Origin: JAFGVL01 sp963663245
Lineage (GTDB): Bacteria; Bacteroidota; Bacteroidia; Bacteroidales; Paludibacteraceae
Assembly: GCA_963663245.1 (NCBI GenBank)
Contig: OY760143.1
Span: forward strand, 1,798,001 to 1,862,000
Length of the DNA stretch: 64,000 nt
Direction: 5' to 3'
Shown: piece after piece, positions 16,274 through 24,744 of the stretch
How positions within the stretch are numbered: position 1 is the stretch's first letter
How the letters are laid out: the number at the start of each line of letters is the position of its first letter
Translations under genes and position numbers: made by a program
Notes under the pieces: generated by a model
Databases searched by the model: none
Told to the model about the DNA's origin: nothing
Seen by the model: only the letters and a program-made list of their open reading frames with translations

Positions 16274-18610
16274 ATGAAAACAAAATCTACCCCTTCTACT
16301 TTTAAGAAATTTTTATTGATTTTTTGGATTAGCTTCTCCTCTATTTTTCTGTTTATAACATTACTATTTATACTTATAGCTTATGGGAAATTAGGTTATA
16401 TGCCTGATATAGCTGAGCTTCAGAATCCAAAAAACAAATTCGCCACCGAAATATATACTTCTGATTTACATCTACTTGGTAGATATTTTCAAAGCAAAGA
16501 AAACAGGGTTCATGTCAATTATAATGAAATATCTCCAAATGTAATTAATGCATTAGTTGCAACTGAAGATGCACGTTTTGAAGAACACTCTGGTATAGAT
16601 GGCATCTCACTTATGCGTGCTATTATTTTAAGAGGAATACTTCAGCAAAAAAGTGCTGGTGGTGGTAGTACCATAACACAACAGCTAGCAAAACAGTTGT
16701 GGTCACCACAGGCTAGTAATATTATTCAACGTAGTCTTCAAAAACCAATAGAATGGGTTATTGCTGTTCAGCTTGAAAAATTCTACACAAAAGAAGAGAT
16801 TATAACCATGTACCTCAACCAGTTTGATTTTTTATATAATGCTGTCGGCATAAAATCTGCAGCTCATGTATATTTCAATACTACTCCAGACAAATTAACT
16901 ATTGAACAAGCAGCAACCTTAATTGGAATGTGTAAAAACCCTTCATATTTTAATCCTATGCGTCGACTTGAACGCACCCAAGGAAGACGCAATGTTGTTT
17001 TTAGTCAAATGCAAAAAGGAGACTATATCAACGAAGCTGAATATGATTCATTATCAAAAATACCCTTAACAACAGATTTTCAAAAGGTTGATCATAAAAT
17101 GGGTCCTGCACCTTATTTTCGCGAATATCTTCGCTTAATGCTAAATGCTAAAGAACCTATAAGAGAAAACTATACCGCATGGCAAGGTCAAAAATTTTAT
17201 GAAGACTCACTAGCTTGGTTAAGCAATCCATTATTTGGCTTTTGCGAAAAGAATAAAAAACCAGATGGCACAAAATACAACATCTATTCTGATGGTTTAA
17301 AAATATATACAACTTTAGATTCTCGCATGCAACAATATGCAGAAGATGCTGTAATGGAACATATTCAAGACTTACAAACCAAATTTTTCAAAGAAAAGAA
17401 AGGAAGAAGCTACGCCCCCTTCTCTCGAGACCTAACAAAAAACCAAATTGAAAGTACGATGAAAAAATCTATGCGTCAAACTGACCGCTATAGAGAATTA
17501 AGAAAAGTTGGTGCTAGCGATGAGGAAATAAAAAAATCTTTTGAAACAAAAATCCCGATGCAAGTCTTTTCTTACAAAGGATTAATAGATACGATTATGA
17601 GTCCTATGGATTCTATTCGCTATCTCAAATACTTTTTAAGATGTGGGTTTATGTCCATGAATCCATTTAACGGACATATAAAAGCATATGTTGGTGGGCC
17701 TAATTTTAGTAATTTCCAATACGACATGGTTTCTGTTGGTCGTCGTCAAGTTGGCTCTACCATTAAACCTTATTTATATACCTTAGCAATGGAAGAAGGA
17801 ATGGCTCCTTGTGACGAAGTCATTAATCAACCATATACATTAATGACTGCAACTGGTGAAGAGTGGACTCCAAAAAATGCTTCAGACTCTAAGGTAAATG
17901 AACCAGTAACACTTCGTTGGGGTTTAGCCAACTCAAACAACTGGATTTCTGCTTATTTAATGAGCATCTTCACTCCAGAAGCTCTTGCTAAATTAATACA
18001 TTCGTTTGGTGTAAAATGTCATATCGACCCTGTTGTATCTCTCTGTTTAGGCCCTGTAGAAATTACATTAGCAGAAATGGTAGATGCATACACAACTTTT
18101 CCTAATAAAGGCTTACGTGTAGAACCAATGTATGTAACTAGAATTGAAGATAATAATGGAAATGTGATTGCTACTTTTACTCCACAAATGAAAGAAATTA
18201 TCAGTGAAAACACTTCATATAAAATGATTCATTTATTACAGGGAGTTGTTAATGGTGGTACTGGTATTAGAGTTCGTTATAAATACAATATTACTGCAGA
18301 GGCTGGTGGTAAAACTGGTACTACACAGAATAACTCAGATGGTTGGTTTATGGGGTTCACTCCTAGCCTAGTCTCTGGCGCATGGGTTGGCGGTGAAGAT
18401 AGAGGTATTCACTTTGATTACACTACTGACGGACAAGGAGCTAGTATGGCATTACCTATTTGGGCTTTATACATGAATAAAGTATATAAAGACACAGAGT
18501 TAGGTTATAGCCAAGAAGAAAAATTTGATATCCCAGACAATTTCACCATTATTGATGGATGCCTACAAGATAAAGGCGACCCAGATGCTGTAGATGAAAT
18601 ATTAGATTAA
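16274..18610 (+). CDS. Class A penicillin-binding protein (PBP1A-type transglycosylase/transpeptidase)
   Basis: The 778-residue protein has one N-terminal membrane helix (about 13-38). A GT51 glycosyltransferase domain follows, with catalytic Glu98 in ATEDARFEEHSGID and the GGGSTITQQLAKQLW motif. The transpeptidase domain has the active-site S495-T-I-K498, an SNN triad and the KTGTTQNN motif at Lys680. It polymerises and cross-links peptidoglycan in the periplasm. Length is normal for PBP1A without extra C-terminal domains. The TPR gene starts 1 nt after its stop codon, so the two are one operon and the TPR protein may be a partner. Confidence 0.95.
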   Translation: MKTKSTPSTFKKFLLIFWISFSSIFLFITLLFILIAYGKLGYMPDIAELQNPKNKFATEIYTSDLHLLGRYFQSKENRVHVNYNEISPNVINALVATEDARFEEHSGIDGISLMRAIILRGILQQKSAGGGSTITQQLAKQLWSPQASNIIQRSLQKPIEWVIAVQLEKFYTKEEIITMYLNQFDFLYNAVGIKSAAHVYFNTTPDKLTIEQAATLIGMCKNPSYFNPMRRLERTQGRRNVVFSQMQKGDYINEAEYDSLSKIPLTTDFQKVDHKMGPAPYFREYLRLMLNAKEPIRENYTAWQGQKFYEDSLAWLSNPLFGFCEKNKKPDGTKYNIYSDGLKIYTTLDSRMQQYAEDAVMEHIQDLQTKFFKEKKGRSYAPFSRDLTKNQIESTMKKSMRQTDRYRELRKVGASDEEIKKSFETKIPMQVFSYKGLIDTIMSPMDSIRYLKYFLRCGFMSMNPFNGHIKAYVGGPNFSNFQYDMVSVGRRQVGSTIKPYLYTLAMEEGMAPCDEVINQPYTLMTATGEEWTPKNASDSKVNEPVTLRWGLANSNNWISAYLMSIFTPEALAKLIHSFGVKCHIDPVVSLCLGPVEITLAEMVDAYTTFPNKGLRVEPMYVTRIEDNNGNVIATFTPQMKEIISENTSYKMIHLLQGVVNGGTGIRVRYKYNITAEAGGKTGTTQNNSDGWFMGFTPSLVSGAWVGGEDRGIHFDYTTDGQGASMALPIWALYMNKVYKDTELGYSQEEKFDIPDNFTIIDGCLQDKGDPDAVDEILD

Positions 18611-18611
18611 A

Positions 18612-20570
18612 ATGAAGAGATTCTCTTTATATATACTTTTTCTTTTTCTCGCCTTTCCTGCTATTAGTCAAATAAATGCTAACCGAGCGCTTATAAATGG
18701 ACGTGCAGCTTTATCTTACAATGATTATATTATAGCGATTCAATACTTCAATAAAGTTATTGAATACAAACCTCAACTAGCAGAAGCATATTTCTTTAGA
18801 GCTATTGCAAAAATTCAATTAGAAGATTTCACTGGTGCAATTAATGACTGTCATAAATTTTTATTAATTAATCCCTACGACCCAAGAGCATACTATGCGA
18901 GAGGATATGCTCAGCGCAATTTAGGAAATCATGAAAAAGCATTATTAGATTTCTCAAAAGCTCTAGAGTTTAATCCCAATAATGTAGATTATCAATTAAG
19001 TAAAATCGAAGCTTTAATAAAAAACGAAAAATTTGAAGATGCCTTATTAGAAATTAGTCATTTACATGCACTAAACAAAGAAAAAGAAAACTTACTCTTA
19101 ATTGAAAAAGGATTTATATTTTTCCAACAAGGAGATACAATAAAAGCATTCAATACATTTACTGACGCTATTAAAAAAAGCCCAAAACAAATAGAAGCAT
19201 GGGGCGCAAGAGCATACATTAATCTAATTTCAGAAAAAGATAGTGCTGCCCTAAATGACTATAACCAAGCCATATCAAGGAATTCTAAAAACAGTGGTCA
19301 CTACATTAATAGAGGGATATTAAATTTTAAACTCAATAATTATAAATTAGCATTGTCTGATTATAACAAAGCTATTGAATTAGATAGTTTTGACACAAAA
19401 TCCTTATTTAATCGTGGTATATTACATTTTAAACTTGGTGATTTAAATAATGCTATTAAAGATTTTTCAAATGCTCTTTCAAAAGATGATAACTATGATG
19501 AAGTACGTTACCAAAGAGCTCTCGCATTTCTAGAAATTAATAACTATGTATCTGCAAAAAATGATTTAAACATAATTATTGAAAAGCACCCTAATTTTGC
19601 ACCAGCATTTTATAATCGAGCAAAAGCCGAACAAGCGCTTGGAAATAATATAATAGCATCAAAAAATTATTATATAGCAGAAAAGCTTATTAAAGAAAAG
19701 ACCAATTCAAAATTTAACAACTCAAAAAAACAATTTGCATCTTATCAATCAATTATAAATGAAAGAACTAAGAGATTTAATACAGATTATAACAGCAAAG
19801 AAAAATATGAAGACAACCTTAGAGGAAATATTCAGAACAACAGCTATCAACTTAGCATACAGAACAATTATGATATTAGTTATTACTCTCAAAACTTCAC
19901 CATATTAGACTCCAAGAATTTTCATTTACTTATTGAACAATTTAACCACAAAAACAATTCAAAATTTGTAATTACTAATAAAGAAACATCACTAGCTGAA
20001 AGTCAAGAAAAATATCACTTAAAAGAAATAGAGACTCTTTCTGAAAGTATTAATAAAAAACCGAACAACCATTCTTTTTACTTTAAAAGAGGGATTCACT
20101 ATTCCCTTCTGAAAAATTATGAATTAGCTATAAATGATTTTAATAGTTCTATAAAAAATGACAGCAACTTCTTACTAGCTTATTTTACAAGAGCTAATAC
20201 TCTCTATAAACTTTATAATTATATGTTAAGTTTGGATATAAAGCCTGTTTATAAAAATGACAACTCTAAACAGAACTATATAAAACTTATTCAACAAGAT
20301 TATGATAAGATACTAGAACTAGTCCCCAATTTTCATTTTGCATTTTTAAATAAAGGAAATATATATTTCCAAGAAAAGGATTACCAAAATGCAATCGTTT
20401 ATTACACTAGTGCAATAAACACAAACTCATATTTTGGAGATGCCTATTTCAATAGAGGCATTTCATATTTAATTATTAACGAAACAAATAAAGGATTACA
20501 AGACTTAAGTAAAGCTGGAGAATTAGGAGTTCATCAAGCATACAGTTTAATTAAACAATTTCAACCATAA
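18612..20570 (+). CDS. Secreted or periplasmic TPR-repeat protein
   Basis: The 652-residue protein has a signal peptide (about residues 1-20, ending PAISQ). Two blocks of tetratricopeptide repeats span about 20-360 and 480-650, with repeated A-Y-x-N-R-G and A-x-x-D-x-x-x-A-I-E positions. The asparagine- and lysine-rich linker between them is low in complexity. TPR arrays bind other proteins; here the 1-nt gap to the penicillin-binding protein gene suggests a periplasmic role in cell-wall assembly (inference). A promoter for the next gene begins soon after, so the operon probably ends here, though no strong terminator is visible. Confidence 0.88.
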   Translation: MKRFSLYILFLFLAFPAISQINANRALINGRAALSYNDYIIAIQYFNKVIEYKPQLAEAYFFRAIAKIQLEDFTGAINDCHKFLLINPYDPRAYYARGYAQRNLGNHEKALLDFSKALEFNPNNVDYQLSKIEALIKNEKFEDALLEISHLHALNKEKENLLLIEKGFIFFQQGDTIKAFNTFTDAIKKSPKQIEAWGARAYINLISEKDSAALNDYNQAISRNSKNSGHYINRGILNFKLNNYKLALSDYNKAIELDSFDTKSLFNRGILHFKLGDLNNAIKDFSNALSKDDNYDEVRYQRALAFLEINNYVSAKNDLNIIIEKHPNFAPAFYNRAKAEQALGNNIIASKNYYIAEKLIKEKTNSKFNNSKKQFASYQSIINERTKRFNTDYNSKEKYEDNLRGNIQNNSYQLSIQNNYDISYYSQNFTILDSKNFHLLIEQFNHKNNSKFVITNKETSLAESQEKYHLKEIETLSESINKKPNNHSFYFKRGIHYSLLKNYELAINDFNSSIKNDSNFLLAYFTRANTLYKLYNYMLSLDIKPVYKNDNSKQNYIKLIQQDYDKILELVPNFHFAFLNKGNIYFQEKDYQNAIVYYTSAINTNSYFGDAYFNRGISYLIINETNKGLQDLSKAGELGVHQAYSLIKQFQP

Positions 20571-20586
20571 AAAGGCATAGTTGATA

Positions 20587-20617
20587 TTGTTAGGTACGCG
20601 TTTTATTGTTACTTTTG
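20587..20617 (+). promoter_or_regulatory. Promoter of the kduI operon
   Basis: TTG at 20587-20589 and TACTTTTG at 20610-20617 are 20 nt apart, matching the Bacteroidota promoter form. The leader to the kduI ATG is about 16 nt. Confidence 0.65.
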
Positions 20618-20639
20618 TTAAAAATAACAAATAACAAAT

Positions 20640-21485
20640 ATGAAAACAAATTATGAATTGCGTTATGCATCTCACCCTGACGATGCAAAGAACTATGGTA
20701 CAGAAAGACTTAGAAAAGACTTCTTGATAGACAAAATTTTCACGACTGACGAAGTTAACATGGTATACTCTATGTATGACCGTTTAATTGTTGGTGGGGC
20801 CATGCCTGTTAAAGAAAAGCTTAACTTAGAATCAATAGACCCTTTAAAAGCAACTTTCTTTACTACACGTAGAGAAATTGGAGTATTTAATGTAGGAGAA
20901 GGAGCTGGTGTAATTACAGTTGGAGACGAAACTTTTAACCTTAATAAAAAGGAAGCATTATATATAGGTTCTGGTGAAAGAGATGTCTATTTTGAGAGTA
21001 AAGATAGTAGCCAACCAGCAAAATTCTATTTTAACTCAGCAACAGCACACACTTCATACCCTTGTAAAAAAGTAGGTAAAGGTGATGCAATTTGCATGGA
21101 ACTCGGTTCTATGGAATCGTCGAACCATCGTTTTATAAATAAAATGTTGGTAAACGAAGTTATTCAGAGTTGCCAAATTCAAATGGGTATGACTGAATTA
21201 GAACCAGGAAGTGTTTGGAACACTATGCCTGCTCACACACATTCTCGTCGTATGGAGGCTTACTTTTATTTTGATGTCCCAGAAACACAAACTGTATGTC
21301 ACTTTATGGGAGAGCCACAAGAGACACGTCATATATTTTTACAAAACAACATGGCTGTATTATCACCAGAGTGGTCAATACACTCAGCTGCAGCAACATC
21401 TAACTACACCTTCATTTGGGGTATGGGTGGAGAGAACCTAGATTATGGCGATCAAGATTTTTACGAAGTTCCATTTTTAAAATAA
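20640..21485 (+). CDS. kduI: 5-dehydro-4-deoxy-D-glucuronate isomerase
   Basis: The 281-residue cupin is full length. Zinc ligands are H199, H201 and E206 in PAHTHSRRMEAYFYF and H248 in EWSIHSAAA. The opening MKTNYELRYASHPDDAKNYGTERLRKDF is typical. The enzyme isomerises 5-keto-4-deoxyuronate, the product of pectate or other uronan lyases, to 2,5-diketo-3-deoxygluconate, the substrate of KduD. kduD starts 10 nt downstream. The pectate lyase at 62217 could provide upstream products. Confidence 0.96.
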   Translation: MKTNYELRYASHPDDAKNYGTERLRKDFLIDKIFTTDEVNMVYSMYDRLIVGGAMPVKEKLNLESIDPLKATFFTTRREIGVFNVGEGAGVITVGDETFNLNKKEALYIGSGERDVYFESKDSSQPAKFYFNSATAHTSYPCKKVGKGDAICMELGSMESSNHRFINKMLVNEVIQSCQIQMGMTELEPGSVWNTMPAHTHSRRMEAYFYFDVPETQTVCHFMGEPQETRHIFLQNNMAVLSPEWSIHSAAATSNYTFIWGMGGENLDYGDQDFYEVPFLK

Positions 21486-21495
21486 TTATAAAAGT

Positions 21496-22272
21496 ATGAG
21501 TAACTTTTCATTACAAGGAAAAATAGCACTAGTAACAGGTGCATCCTATGGCATTGGCATGGCAATGGCAAAAGCTTTAGCTAAAGCAGGTGCGACTATC
21601 GTATTTAATGATTTAGATGCAGAGAAAGTAAACCAAGCAATTAAAGATTACAAAACTGATGGCATTGATGCACATGGATATGTGTTTAATGTAACGGATG
21701 AGGATCAAGTAAATACTACTATTGCACAAATTGAAAAAGAAGTTGGTGTTATTGATATCTTAGTCAATAATGCAGGTATTATCAAACGTATTCCTGCAGT
21801 AGAAATGTCTGCAGCTGAATTCCGTCAAGTAATTGACGTTGATTTAAATGGACCATTTATAGTATCTAAAGCAGTAGCTCCAAGTATGATTAAACAAGGT
21901 TCAGGAAAAATCATTAATATATGTTCTATGATGTCTGAACTAGGTCGTGAAACAGTATCAGCATATGCTGCTGCAAAAGGTGGGTTAAAGATGCTAACGC
22001 GCAATCTAGCATGTGAATGGGCTGAACACAATATCCAAGTAAATGGAATTGGGCCAGGTTATATAGCTACACCTCAAACGGCTCCACTTCGTGAAGAAGG
22101 TCATCCGTTTAACACCTTTATTAAAGGTCGTACTCCTGCTGCTCGCTGGGGGACACCAGAAGATTTACAAGGTCCTGCCGTATTCCTAGCATCTCCAGCT
22201 TCTGATTTTATAAATGGACATGTTCTTTATGTTGATGGTGGAATATTAGCTTATATTGGAAAACTACCTTAA
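21496..22272 (+). CDS. kduD: 2-dehydro-3-deoxy-D-gluconate 5-dehydrogenase / gluconate 5-dehydrogenase (SDR)
   Basis: The 258-residue short-chain dehydrogenase has the cofactor motif TGASYGIGMAMA, the NNAG strand motif, and catalytic Tyr157 and Lys161 in SAYAAAKGG. KduD reduces 2,5-diketo-3-deoxygluconate to 2-keto-3-deoxygluconate in uronate catabolism. The close relative gluconate 5-dehydrogenase is hard to separate by sequence, but position directly after kduI decides for KduD. The DUF4861 lipoprotein gene begins 10 nt after its stop codon. Confidence 0.94.
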   Translation: MSNFSLQGKIALVTGASYGIGMAMAKALAKAGATIVFNDLDAEKVNQAIKDYKTDGIDAHGYVFNVTDEDQVNTTIAQIEKEVGVIDILVNNAGIIKRIPAVEMSAAEFRQVIDVDLNGPFIVSKAVAPSMIKQGSGKIINICSMMSELGRETVSAYAAAKGGLKMLTRNLACEWAEHNIQVNGIGPGYIATPQTAPLREEGHPFNTFIKGRTPAARWGTPEDLQGPAVFLASPASDFINGHVLYVDGGILAYIGKLP

Positions 22273-22282
22273 AAGATTATCA

Positions 22283-23407
22283 ATGAAAAAAATATTTATT
22301 TTCTTATTCATTAGCATATTTCTACTCTCATGCAAACAGAAAGTAGAAATTACAGTGTTTAATAATACTAATTTAGACAGAAGTAATGAGATAGTAGAGT
22401 TCTGTTTTTGTAATGTAAAAGGGAAAATCAATTTCAAAAGAAATGATGAAATTATTATTCTTGACAAAAACAATAATAAAATTCCATATCAAGTTTTATC
22501 AGACAACAAAACTATTATTTTTCCAGCATCTGTGTTAGCAAATGATTCAAGCATATATACAGTTCTTGTTGGAGTTCCTGATAGTATTCCTGCAAAAACT
22601 TTTGGTAGACAAGTTCCTGAAAGAAAAGATGACTTTACATGGGAAAATGATAGAATAGCATTTAGAATGTACGGTCCTGCTCTTGCTTCTGAAAATCCTA
22701 GTAACGGAGTAGATGTTTGGTTAAAAAGAACAGATAAATTAGTCGTTGACAGATTCTACAAAGATGATTTGGCTGAAGTACAATCTTATCATGTAGATAA
22801 TGGAGAAGGAATAGACTGCTATAAGGTAGGAAATACTTTAGGAGCAGGTGGTATTGCGCCATACATTGACAACAAGCTCTTTATTGGCAGCAACTATGAC
22901 AATTATTTAGTTACAGACAGTGGACCACTTCGTACTACATTTAAACTAACTTATGACAAGTTTAATATTAACGAGGACAGCGTTCAACAAAAAATCTACA
23001 TTAGTTTAGATGCAGGAAATCATCTAAATAAAGCGACTGTATATTACAGTGACAAGAATAATGTTATTAATCAACTAGCTGCAGGAATTTGTTTACATGA
23101 TTCAGTTGACACTATTATTTCAGACATTGACAACCGCTTTATTTCATATGCAGAAAATGCAGTATCTAATGCTGGGATTCATTCTGGAAGAAGTTATGTT
23201 GGTGTAATAATGCCTACTCTTGAAAGCGTGATTGAAAAAGAAAACCACCTATTAGCGATAGGACAACATTTAAATGGAAAATCATTCACTTATTATTTTG
23301 GAGCAGGATGGAGTAAATGGGGTTTCCCTAGCGATAAAGACTGGATTAATTATATGAAAGAGACTTCAATTAAAATAAGAAATCCATTAATAGTTATTAT
23401 AAAATAA
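22283..23407 (+). CDS. DUF4861-family lipoprotein of the uronate operon
   Basis: The 374-residue protein starts MKKIFIFLFISIFLLSC, a lipoprotein signal with cysteine at 17. It continues with a beta-rich domain matching DUF4861: WENDRIAFRMYGPAL, SNGVDVWLKR and GEGIDCYKVGNTLGAGG. This family is found with kduI/kduD and lyases in polysaccharide utilisation loci and probably handles unsaturated uronides or their oligomers. The exact reaction is not something I can state. I chose the ATG at 22283 because an upstream in-frame start at 22256 would overlap kduD and bury the lipoprotein signal. A large hairpin terminator follows. Confidence 0.87.
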   Translation: MKKIFIFLFISIFLLSCKQKVEITVFNNTNLDRSNEIVEFCFCNVKGKINFKRNDEIIILDKNNNKIPYQVLSDNKTIIFPASVLANDSSIYTVLVGVPDSIPAKTFGRQVPERKDDFTWENDRIAFRMYGPALASENPSNGVDVWLKRTDKLVVDRFYKDDLAEVQSYHVDNGEGIDCYKVGNTLGAGGIAPYIDNKLFIGSNYDNYLVTDSGPLRTTFKLTYDKFNINEDSVQQKIYISLDAGNHLNKATVYYSDKNNVINQLAAGICLHDSVDTIISDIDNRFISYAENAVSNAGIHSGRSYVGVIMPTLESVIEKENHLLAIGQHLNGKSFTYYFGAGWSKWGFPSDKDWINYMKETSIKIRNPLIVIIK

Positions 23408-23424
23408 AAAGTGCCTAAATATTG

Positions 23425-23466
23425 AAATGTCCCCAAAAAAGTTAGATACAACTTTTGGGGACATTT
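23425..23466. terminator. Bidirectional hairpin terminator after the kdu operon
   Basis: AAATGTCCCCAAAA pairs with TTTTGGGGACATTT and the stem extends inward through AAGTT/AACTT with two unpaired bases. A-rich and T-rich flanks suit both convergent genes. The bases CCCCAAAAAAGTTAGATACA also resemble IS150-group insertion sequence ends. Confidence 0.85.
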
Positions 23467-23471
23467 TTATT

Positions 23472-24737
23472 TTATAATCTAGCATCAACAATAGACCTGT
23501 CTACAATGTTTTTAGCATCATATATCGTCGCATTGTTATCCTTATATTTTTTAAAGTCAAATGTTTTAAATTGATCATGAGCAACAGCAACAATAATTGC
23601 ATTGTAGGCTACCTTATCGTTAACTTTATCTATTATATCTATATCGTATTCTAACTTCACTTCTTTAGCACTTGCCCAGGGATCATATAGATCTATAGAC
23701 AATCCAAATTCTGCTAACTCTTTGTATATATCAACAACTTTGGTATTTCTAATATCTGGACAGTTTTCTTTAAAAGTCAGTCCCATTAAGAGTACTTTAG
23801 ACCCTTTAATTTTATCACCATTATGAATCATTAATTTTAGTACTTTATTAGCAATATGCTCAGCAATACTATTATTAACTCTTCTGCCTGAAGATATTAC
23901 ATCAGGGTGATATCCTACAGCCTTAGCTTTATGAACTAAATAATAAGGATCAACACCTATGCAATGTCCTCCAACTAAACCTGGCCGATATTTAAGAAAG
24001 TTCCACTTAGATGCAGCTGCATCAATAACATCATTGGTATCAATACCTAATCTATCAAAGATTAAAGCCAACTCATTCATAAACGAGATATTTACATCAC
24101 GCTGTGCGTTCTCAATTGCCTTTGAAGCCTCAGCTACTTTTATAGAAGTCGCTTTAAATGTTCCTGCTTCAATTATTGAACTATATAATTGATTAATAGA
24201 TTCCGTAATTTCTGGAGTCGATCCTGAAACAACTTTTTTTATTTTTGTAAGTGTGTTAATCTTATCTCCTGGATTTATACGTTCAGGAGAATAGCCACAA
24301 TAAAAATCAGTATTATATTTTAAACCAGATATTTTCTCGAGTACAGGAACACAATCCTCTTCAGTACATCCAGGATAAACAGTAGATTCATAAATTACGA
24401 TATTACCTTTCTTTAAAACCTCACCAATCATCTCACTAGCATTCAACAATGGTTTTAAGTCTGGATTATTATAAGCATCAATTGGAGTTGGTACAGTAAC
24501 TATATATATCTGTGCATCAGACAAGTCAGAGATACTTGAAGAGAAAGACAATCCTTCGGAATTAATTACAGACTTTAGTTCTTCTGTCTCTACTTCTAGA
24601 GTAAAGTCCTCTCCTCTTTTTAATTCTTCTACTCTAGAAGCATTAATATCAAAACCTAGCACAGTATATTTTTTTGCAAATTCAACTGCTAAAGGAAGCC
24701 CTACATATCCTAATCCAATAATGGCAATCTTCTTCAT
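23472..24737 (-). CDS. Nucleotide-sugar 6-dehydrogenase (TviB/WecC-type UDP-HexNAc dehydrogenase)
   Basis: The 421-residue protein has an N-terminal NAD fold (IAIIGLGYVGLPLAVEF), the central helix with SKAIENAQRDVNISFMNEL, and the catalytic cysteine in VGGHCIGVDPYYLVHKA. The C-terminal domain (LLMGLTFKENCPDIRNTKV) binds the UDP-sugar. The signatures fit the TviB/WbpO/WecC branch that makes UDP-N-acetylhexosaminuronic acids, rather than UDP-glucose dehydrogenase. With WecB in the same locus, UDP-ManNAcA is a fair prediction. I chose the ATG at 24737, since upstream in-frame codons overlap the kinase gene. The gap to that gene is 7 nt. Confidence 0.9.
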   Translation of the reverse strand: MKKIAIIGLGYVGLPLAVEFAKKYTVLGFDINASRVEELKRGEDFTLEVETEELKSVINSEGLSFSSSISDLSDAQIYIVTVPTPIDAYNNPDLKPLLNASEMIGEVLKKGNIVIYESTVYPGCTEEDCVPVLEKISGLKYNTDFYCGYSPERINPGDKINTLTKIKKVVSGSTPEITESINQLYSSIIEAGTFKATSIKVAEASKAIENAQRDVNISFMNELALIFDRLGIDTNDVIDAAASKWNFLKYRPGLVGGHCIGVDPYYLVHKAKAVGYHPDVISSGRRVNNSIAEHIANKVLKLMIHNGDKIKGSKVLLMGLTFKENCPDIRNTKVVDIYKELAEFGLSIDLYDPWASAKEVKLEYDIDIIDKVNDKVAYNAIIVAVAHDQFKTFDFKKYKDNNATIYDAKNIVDRSIVDARL

Positions 24738-24744
24738 AAATTTA

